Source of the DNA: an uncultured Pelagibacteraceae bacterium
Lineage (GTDB): Bacteria > Pseudomonadota > Alphaproteobacteria > Pelagibacterales > Pelagibacteraceae
Length of the DNA: 32,319 bases
Direction: 5' to 3'
Assembly (NCBI GenBank): GCA_902621345.1
Contig: CACNLV010000002.1
Coordinates: 1 to 32,319, forward strand
The stretch's first letter is position 1. Each line of letters begins with the position of its first letter. This document shows positions 23,685-32,319 of this stretch, piece after piece. The notes beneath the pieces were generated by a model. The model saw only the letters and a list, made by a program, of their open reading frames with translations. It ran no database searches and was not told the DNA's origin. A program made the position numbers and the translations under genes.

Positions 23685-25021
23685 TTAATTCTTTTTTTTT
23701 TTAACCTATCATTAATAAAATTCTCTTCTTTGTTTAAAATTATAAATTTTGAAGGTACTTTATACTTTGTCATATTTTTTAAACAGAATTTTCTTAAATT
23801 ATTTGATATTTCTTCCTTATCATACTTTGATTTATTCACAGCAACTTCTGCAACAATATATTCACCCAGCAAATTATGTCTCTTTTTTAAAATTCTAACT
23901 TCATTAACATTTTTATTTTTTAATAAAACATTTTCAATTTCTTGTGGAAAAACTTTTTCTCCTCCAATATTTATAATCTCCGAATCTCTACCCAAAATAG
24001 TTATGTATCCTTTTTTATCAACACTAACTTTATCACCAGTATTTATCCAACCATATCTATCAAAGGGTTGTTTTGCATTCAGGTAACCAACCATATTTGA
24101 GACTGATTTTACATAAAGTGTATTATTAATTATTTTTGTCTTAAAACCTTCTCCTCCGATTTTCATTGATAAACTGTTATCATCTTTAGTTTTAGTTCTC
24201 ATTACCCCAAACTCGCTTAACCCATAGGTTTGTTTAAACTTTATATTTTTAAATTGTTTTTTTAATTTTTTTAGAAGTTCCTCGGGCATTTTTTCAGCTC
24301 CATAGGAAATTAATTTTAATGAGTCTAGCTTATATTTTAAGTACCACTTTGAAATTAACAAAATATTCAAAAAGGTAGGCGTAGTTGGCAATAGCTGTGC
24401 TTTTGCTTTTGTTATAGTTTTGCAAACTGTTTGGGGATTTCTATTTGAAAGACAAATAGCAGCTCCATCCTTATATATTAAAGATGCCAACAATGTATTT
24501 ATTCCTCCTAAGTGATCAAATTTTAGCATTAAAAGTGTCTTGAAACCTGGACGAGGAGTCTCGAATTTTTTTATTATTAATAATAAATCATGTAAAATAA
24601 TTTTAGGAGTACCGCTTGAACCTGATGAAAATATTATGAGTCCAGGTCTTTTTTTAAATTGAAATTTCCTAAGTATCTTATTTTTTATTTTAACATTTTT
24701 TTTTATTATTATGTTAGTTTTAAGATTAACGTAATAATTACAAGGTAATAAATCTAATAGATCTTTTTGATTTTTTGTAAGAGGTATTACTATTAATTTT
24801 TCAATGATACTTGAAATAAAAAAAGATATACTATTAAAATTAAACTCACTTTCAAAGGCTATTAGAGAACCTGATTTAATTTTGGCTGATCTTATTTTGT
24901 TTCTCCAAAAATTAATTTTATTTAAAAATTCTTTATTATTGTAAAATTTGTTATTAGACCATATTACATTATTATTTTTTTTTGAAATAGCTTTGATTAA
25001 AAAGTCACTATTTAAAATCAT
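23681..25021 (-). CDS. AMP-forming acyl/aminoacyl ligase (class I adenylate-forming)
   Basis: A 446-aa ANL-superfamily ligase. Motifs in order: A3 P-loop LIIFSSGSSGTPKI near 130-143, A5 QTYGLSEFG near 264-272, A7 YGWINTGD near 325-332, A8 GRDSEIINIGGEKVFPQEIE near 342-361, and a lysine-rich C-terminus (DRLKKK) at the place of the A10 lysine. It is shorter than standard acyl-CoA synthetases (about 500-550 aa) because the N-terminal part is reduced. Probable role: activate a small carboxylic or amino acid as the adenylate and load it onto the ACP encoded two genes upstream. It overlaps both neighbours by 4 nt. Confidence 0.87.
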   Translation of the reverse strand: MILNSDFLIKAISKKNNNVIWSNNKFYNNKEFLNKINFWRNKIRSAKIKSGSLIAFESEFNFNSISFFISSIIEKLIVIPLTKNQKDLLDLLPCNYYVNLKTNIIIKKNVKIKNKILRKFQFKKRPGLIIFSSGSSGTPKIILHDLLLIIKKFETPRPGFKTLLMLKFDHLGGINTLLASLIYKDGAAICLSNRNPQTVCKTITKAKAQLLPTTPTFLNILLISKWYLKYKLDSLKLISYGAEKMPEELLKKLKKQFKNIKFKQTYGLSEFGVMRTKTKDDNSLSMKIGGEGFKTKIINNTLYVKSVSNMVGYLNAKQPFDRYGWINTGDKVSVDKKGYITILGRDSEIINIGGEKVFPQEIENVLLKNKNVNEVRILKKRHNLLGEYIVAEVAVNKSKYDKEEISNNLRKFCLKNMTKYKVPSKFIILNKEENFINDRLKKKRIN

Positions 25022-25464
25022 TTATTAAATTGTAATATTTTACACTGAGAGCTACCCTCAACAACTATCTCTTTTTTTCTTAAAACTAGCAAACTAAGTA
25101 CTACTACATTTAAACTCTTTATAATTTTTTTTACTTTACATATATATTGAAGATTATCATTTTGAAACGTCGGTTTCTTAAATTTAAAATCAATATTCAT
25201 AATGACACAATTCTTTCCAGGCAAATACATTCCAATCATCTTAGAAAATGGGCTCGTTACTGCAAAGCCTGGAAATATTTTTTTTTTTAAACCAAGCCTT
25301 TGTGCCCATTGATCATTTTTATGTATTGGGGCACTGTCATTTAAATTTTTAATTGATAAATCAAAATATTTTTTATTCATTTTTTTTTTTAAAATGATTT
25401 TCATATCTTTTTTAATATCATTTATTGAAAATCTATTTGTTTTCTTAAGACTTAAAGTACTCAT
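25018..25464 (-). CDS. MaoC-like (R)-specific enoyl hydratase, hot-dog fold
   Basis: A 148-aa hot-dog protein. NDSAPIHKNDQWAQRLG near residues 43-59 carries the D-x4-H catalytic pair of MaoC/PhaJ hydratases. IFPGFAVTSPFSKMIGMYLPG and VDF-type strand DFKFKKPTFQNDNL follow, as in the family. It would interconvert enoyl and (R)-3-hydroxyacyl thioesters. Size is normal for single-domain MaoC proteins. It overlaps the ligase gene by 4 nt and the ACP gene by one base. A run of T (11) at 25380-25390 corresponds to lysine codons. Confidence 0.8.
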   Translation of the reverse strand: MSTLSLKKTNRFSINDIKKDMKIILKKKMNKKYFDLSIKNLNDSAPIHKNDQWAQRLGLKKKIFPGFAVTSPFSKMIGMYLPGKNCVIMNIDFKFKKPTFQNDNLQYICKVKKIIKSLNVVVLSLLVLRKKEIVVEGSSQCKILQFNK

Positions 25465-25679
25465 TATTTCTTTTTTTTAATATAAGAAAAAATATCCTCT
25501 AAGGTTGTTAGGTTATTAAAAGCGCTCGATTTGAATTTCATATTAAACTTTTCTTCTATGGACAATAAAAGTGTTGTAAAATCTATAGAATCAACATCTT
25601 GTTGGAAAATATTTCTTTTAGGGTTTAATTTTTTTTTCAAAGTTTTATTGACAAATTTTACAAATTCAGGAAGTTTCAT
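25464..25679 (-). CDS. Acyl carrier protein
   Basis: A 71-aa carrier protein. The phosphopantetheine attachment Ser31 lies in QQDVDSIDFTTLLLSIEEKF, the DS(L/I) motif at the start of helix II. A second typical helix, LTTLEDIFSYI, lies near the C-terminus. It is shorter and more basic than housekeeping AcpP, as carriers dedicated to secondary pathways often are. AAAGG lies 4 nt upstream of the ATG. First gene of the minus-strand operon; it probably carries the acyl group that the ligase, hydratase and reductase act on. Confidence 0.87.
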   Translation of the reverse strand: MKLPEFVKFVNKTLKKKLNPKRNIFQQDVDSIDFTTLLLSIEEKFNMKFKSSAFNNLTTLEDIFSYIKKKK

Positions 25680-25749
25680 AAGACCTTTGTATAGATAAAT
25701 ATTTAATTTACAATATAGATTTTATATAACAGTTTTTTATAAATTTACA
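25680..25749. promoter_or_regulatory. Divergent promoter region (ACP operon / AAC(3) gene)
   Basis: A 70-nt A+T-rich spacer separates two divergent genes, so it must hold promoters for both. TATA-like hexamers occur on both strands, but a unique -35/-10 pair cannot be assigned. The ACP ribosome binding site (CCTTT on this strand, 25684-25688) is the only clear signal. Confidence 0.35.
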
Positions 25750-26541
25750 ATGTATTCAAAAAAAAATATATACGACTCTCTTAAAAAAATTGGATTAAAA
25801 TCTGGTGACAATGTTCTTGTAAAATCTGATTTAAGATTTTTAGGTCAGTATAAAAATCAAAATAAGTTGTGTGAAGATTTATTTAAAACAATTTCCCAAA
25901 TTATTAATTTGAAAAAAGGAACTATTTTTGTCTCAACTTCATCAACATATTTATGTAATACTGGTAAAATCTTTGACATTAAAAAAACCAAAAGTGAGAG
26001 GGGAGCATTTTCTAATTATATTCTTGGATTAAAAAAATCAATAAGAAGTATTCATCCATATTTATCCTACGCTGGTATTGGTAAGTATGCCAAGAAAGTA
26101 TGTACTAAAAATTCAAAACATGGTTATGGTCCTAATTCACCTAAAGAAAGAATGTTAAAAGTTAATACAAAATATATAAGTATTGGTCTTAAACCAAATC
26201 AGTCAAGTACCTTTATACACTATGTAGAAATGATAATGGGTGTACCTTATAGATATACAAAAGAATTTAAATCTAAAATAAAAATAAATAATAAAATAAA
26301 AAAGGAAAATTTTTATATGTATGTTTGTTATTTAAACACAGATCTAAAGAGAGATAAAAATAAAAAATTATTTAAATTTTGTAAAAAAAATGGTTTAAAA
26401 ATTAACGAAACTGATCTTGGTGATGGCAAAATTTACTCTTACGATTGTAACGAGTTTGTATCGAATTCGATAAGCTTCTTGACAAAAAATATTTATGGTT
26501 GGTGTCTTAAAGAACCAACTATCAAACATTACAGAAAATAA
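25750..26541 (+). CDS. AAC(3)/FrbF-family acetyl-CoA (acyl) N-acyltransferase
   Basis: A 263-aa protein of the antibiotic N3-acetyltransferase family: the N-terminal GLKSGDNVLVKSDL strand, the signature RSIHPYLSYAGIG with the active-site His102, GPNSPKERML, the SIGLKPNQSSTFIHYVE segment and a C-terminal tail. In polysaccharide clusters this family acylates amino sugars, so drug resistance is not implied. It is alone on the plus strand between the divergent ACP operon and the convergent 3' end of the 23S gene (79 nt). It could use acetyl-CoA or the acyl-ACP made next door to acylate an amino sugar; the second option is inference. Confidence 0.86.
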   Translation: MYSKKNIYDSLKKIGLKSGDNVLVKSDLRFLGQYKNQNKLCEDLFKTISQIINLKKGTIFVSTSSTYLCNTGKIFDIKKTKSERGAFSNYILGLKKSIRSIHPYLSYAGIGKYAKKVCTKNSKHGYGPNSPKERMLKVNTKYISIGLKPNQSSTFIHYVEMIMGVPYRYTKEFKSKIKINNKIKKENFYMYVCYLNTDLKRDKNKKLFKFCKKNGLKINETDLGDGKIYSYDCNEFVSNSISFLTKNIYGWCLKEPTIKHYRK

Positions 26542-26602
26542 TAATTATATCTTTAATTTAAAAATTTTATTAATACTAATAATTTTTACATCTATAAAAA
26601 AA

Positions 26603-26619
26603 AATTTTTTTCAGTGCAT

Positions 26620-26627
<8 letters not shown>
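26603..26627 (-). repeat. 23S processing stem, 3' arm
   Basis: This 25-nt arm is complementary to 29365-29389 with one mismatch. Paired in the precursor RNA, the two arms form the long stem that encloses 23S and is normally cut by RNase III. Confidence 0.75.
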
Positions 26628-29364
<2,737 letters not shown>

Positions 29365-29371
<7 letters not shown>

Positions 29372-29389
29372 TATGCACAGAAAAAAATT
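29365..29389 (-). repeat. 23S processing stem, 5' arm
   Basis: This arm pairs with 26603-26627 (24 of 25 positions), so both ends of the 23S precursor are preserved. Confidence 0.75.
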
Positions 29390-29413
29390 CTGTGTTGAAT
29401 CAAATTTTTATTT

Positions 29414-29443
29414 GAACATTAGTTAATAACATCACTAATGTTC
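29414..29443 (-). other. Perfect 10-bp hairpin in the tRNA-Ala/23S spacer
   Basis: GAACATTAGT and its exact reverse complement ACTAATGTTC flank a 10-nt loop. It is a structured part of the transcribed spacer and probably a processing feature; position only. Confidence 0.6.
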
Positions 29444-29500
29444 GGATATAGATATTGATATTAATTATTATTATTCACAAATTTTATATCTAAGTGTCTC

Positions 29501-29576
29501 TGGTGGAGGATAGCGGGATCGAACCGCTGACCTCCTGAATGCAAATCAGGCGCTCTCCCAGCTGAGCTAATCCCCC
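29501..29576 (-). tRNA. tRNA-Ala (anticodon TGC)
   Basis: A 76-nt cloverleaf on the minus strand including an encoded CCA (29501-29503). The anticodon TGC is at 29541-29543. The acceptor GGGGGAT pairs with ATCCTCC and contains the G3-U70 wobble pair that is the alanine identity element. It lies in the 16S-23S spacer downstream of tRNA-Ile, the usual bacterial order. Confidence 0.97.
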
Positions 29577-29589
29577 TAAGATCTTAAAT

Positions 29590-29666
29590 TGGTGGGCCGA
29601 GAAAGACTCGAACTTTCGACCCCACCCTTATCAAGGGTGTGCTCTAACCAACTGAGCTACCGGCCC
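29590..29666 (-). tRNA. tRNA-Ile (anticodon GAT)
   Basis: A 77-nt cloverleaf on the minus strand with encoded CCA (29590-29592), acceptor GGGCCGG pairing with TCGGCCC, and anticodon loop CTTGATAA giving GAT. It lies 13 nt upstream (in transcription) of tRNA-Ala. Confidence 0.97.
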
Positions 29667-29689
29667 CCATGCAAGAGAAACACTAATCT

Positions 29690-29721
29690 AAGAAGAGAAA
29701 TGAGGACGGTCAACATTAACC
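29690..29721 (-). repeat. 16S processing stem, 3' arm
   Basis: Nearly complementary to the leader segment 31318-31348 (long stretches with only scattered mismatches). The two arms would close the 16S precursor stem for RNase III cleavage. Confidence 0.75.
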
Positions 29722-29763
29722 TGTGTATTATTTAAAGTGAAAATTAATTTCACTTATCCTTAG

Positions 29764-31239
<1,476 letters not shown>

Positions 31240-31249
31240 AAAAACGGCG

Positions 31250-31304
31250 CACACTAGCTTCTATATAAATTCTAAGAATAAAATTTATATAATGTTGAAG
31301 TGTG
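31250..31304 (-). other. Large hairpin in the 16S leader
   Basis: CACAC...CTTC...TATATAAATT is followed after about ten bases by AATTTATATA...GAAG...GTGTG, giving a long interrupted stem just upstream of the 16S 5' end in the transcribed leader. Probably a pre-rRNA folding or processing element. Confidence 0.55.
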
Positions 31305-31317
31305 TACGACAAATTTT

Positions 31318-31348
31318 GGTAACCTTAACCGTCCACACTTCTCTTCTT
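31318..31348 (-). repeat. 16S processing stem, 5' arm
   Basis: Partner of 29690-29721. Shared blocks include AAGAAGAGAA and GGACGGT on opposite strands. Confidence 0.75.
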
Positions 31349-31440
31349 AAATATTAACTTTTTAAATAGCTAATTAAGCCAAAAAAGCTCAATAAACCGA
31401 AAAATATAGATAAATTTAATATTATTTCGGAAAGGAATTG

Positions 31441-31468
31441 CTTATAGGCTAAAATTGGTGGAAATCAA
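31441..31468 (-). promoter_or_regulatory. Candidate rRNA operon promoter
   Basis: On the minus strand TTGATT (31463-31468) and TATAAG (31441-31446) are 16 nt apart, with A/T tracts just upstream (31470-31500) that could act as an UP element. Transcription would start near 31434, leaving a leader of about 195 nt that contains the 16S processing arm and a hairpin. No better pair was found between the 16S gene and the divergent peptidase gene. Confidence 0.5.
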
Positions 31469-31533
31469 GCATTTAACTATTAAAAAACGAAAAAAAAACC
31501 TTATTTTACAGGCTTTTTTTTGGTATTTTTGGT

Positions 31534-31552
31534 CAATTAAAACTATTAATTG
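31534..31552. promoter_or_regulatory. Perfect 7-bp palindrome upstream of the M23 peptidase gene
   Basis: CAATTAA, five bases, TTAATTG, ending 20 nt before the ATG at 31573. Could be an operator or a 5'-leader hairpin; A+T-rich palindromes also arise by chance here. Confidence 0.3.
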
Positions 31553-31572
31553 CAAAATCAAAAAATTACCAA

Positions 31573-32319
31573 ATGCTAAATAAAATTAAAAGAAAATTAA
31601 AAAGTAATACTGAAATTATAGCATTAGGATTATTGTTGTTAACCACTATACTTTCGACCACTTATTACAATTTCAACAAACAGAAAATTTATAATAATTA
31701 TAAAAATATTATTAATAATGTTTATTTTAAAAAAACGATTAGTCATGTTTTTGAAAATCTCGAGCCAAAATTTAAAACTATCACACATAAAATAAGTGAA
31801 GGCGAAACATTCGATAAAGTTTTAAAATATTATGCAATAAATGACGAGGAAATATCAAGTATTAAAAAAAAATTGGCAAAAAAGATTGATTTGAATAAAC
31901 TAAACACCAATCACAAAATACAATTTACAATTGACCAATCAAATAACCAACTAAAAGAATTTATATTTCAAATTTCTAATTCTGAAAAAATATATTTAAC
32001 AAAAAATAAAGAAAAGAGTGATTTTAAACAAGAAATAATTCTAACAAAATTAAATAAAGAAATTATTTATAAAGAAAATATAATTCTAAATAGCCTGTAC
32101 AGCTCAGCCTCAATAAAAAAAGTTCCAGTTAACACAATAATTGAATTTGCTAGAATCTATGGTTTCGAGATAGATTTTCAAAGAGATATAAGAAAACGTG
32201 ACAGTTTTCAAATAATGTACGAAGTATTTGTAGATGATAACAAAAGAATAATTGAGACTGGAGAAATTCTTTTTGCAAATTTAAAATTAAGTGGGCAGGA
32301 TAAACCATTATATTTTTTC
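31573..32319 (+). CDS. M23-family murein endopeptidase (MepM-like), N-terminal part
   Basis: The frame is open from the ATG at 31573 to the window end (249 codons), so the gene is partial. Residues about 14-31 (IIALGLLLLTTILSTTYY) are a membrane anchor or signal. An OapA/LysM-like segment HKISEGETFDKVLKYYAI follows near 76-93. Near the edge, FEIDFQRDIRKRDSFQIMYEVF and TGEILFANLKLSGQ match the region just before the peptidase domain in M23 envelope peptidases such as MepM. The zinc site HxxxD and HxH would be beyond the window. It would cleave peptidoglycan cross-links in the periplasm. Transcribed divergently from the rRNA operon and probably part of the conserved core genome. Confidence 0.8.
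   Translation, partial: MLNKIKRKLKSNTEIIALGLLLLTTILSTTYYNFNKQKIYNNYKNIINNVYFKKTISHVFENLEPKFKTITHKISEGETFDKVLKYYAINDEEISSIKKKLAKKIDLNKLNTNHKIQFTIDQSNNQLKEFIFQISNSEKIYLTKNKEKSDFKQEIILTKLNKEIIYKENIILNSLYSSASIKKVPVNTIIEFARIYGFEIDFQRDIRKRDSFQIMYEVFVDDNKRIIETGEILFANLKLSGQDKPLYFF

Noticed and set aside
25750..26541. Aminoglycoside resistance gene
   Set aside because: It belongs to the AAC(3) family, but such proteins are regular members of sugar N-acylation pathways and there is no mobile element or resistance context.
31490..31521. A-run, CC, ten-base loop, GG, T-run as a terminator between the rRNA promoter and the M23 gene
   Set aside because: Only two G-C pairs with a bulge, and it lies upstream of both divergent genes where no transcript is expected to end.

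Overview
The window comes from a SAR11-clade (Pelagibacterales, 'Candidatus Pelagibacter'-like) alphaproteobacterium. Protein-coding DNA is extremely A+T-rich and the proteins are lysine, asparagine and isoleucine rich. The 16S gene on the minus strand contains, as I recall them, exact matches to several classic SAR11-specific 16S probe sites (positions 30542-30564, 30737-30754, 30791-30808 and 30809-30830).

Layout. Positions 1-26541 form a cell-surface-polysaccharide island, followed by a minus-strand rRNA operon (16S 29764-31239, tRNA-Ile, tRNA-Ala, 23S 26620-29371), and then the start of a plus-strand M23 peptidase gene (31573 to the window end). No 5S gene follows the 23S; the island starts there instead. 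This matches the published SAR11 'hypervariable region 2', which lies between the 23S and 5S genes. I see no transposase, integrase or CRISPR.

The island is built of strand-switching modules. (A) 1-5961 (+): end of a 2-hydroxyacid dehydrogenase, a short NeuB-family synthase, a CBS-domain/nucleotide-sugar dehydrogenase fusion, a GT-B transferase, a PhyH-type dioxygenase and a DUF4910 protein. (B) 6261-9048 (+): zinc-ribbon methyltransferase and an AsnB-type amidotransferase. (C) 9056-14847 (-): a tight operon for a nonulosonic-acid-like sugar (cytidylyltransferase, Gfo/Idh/MocA dehydrogenase, DegT aminotransferase, SDR epimerase, a second NeuB-type synthase, methyltransferase). (D) 14881-16160: a GNAT acetyltransferase (+) and a LicD-like transferase (-). 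(E) 16305-22309 (+): the most striking module, a collinear set of glutamine kinase, glutamine amidotransferase, cytidylyltransferase and APS-kinase-like kinase, which matches the Campylobacter jejuni Cj1418-Cj1417-Cj1416-Cj1415 pathway for the phosphoramidate capsule modification. An unknown protein, a formyltransferase-like protein and a methyltransferase split by an in-frame stop codon follow it. (F) 22355-25679 (-): acyl carrier protein, MaoC-like hydratase, AMP-forming ligase, FabG-like reductase and an unknown protein, without a ketosynthase. (G) 25750-26541 (+): an AAC(3)-family N-acyltransferase.

Together these genes would make, activate and decorate unusual surface sugars (nonulosonate-like sugars, amidated uronic acids, acylated amino sugars, phosphoramidate). 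Overlapping start and stop codons within each module point to co-transcribed, translationally coupled operons. All functions are read from sequence motifs and remembered family features; no search was run.
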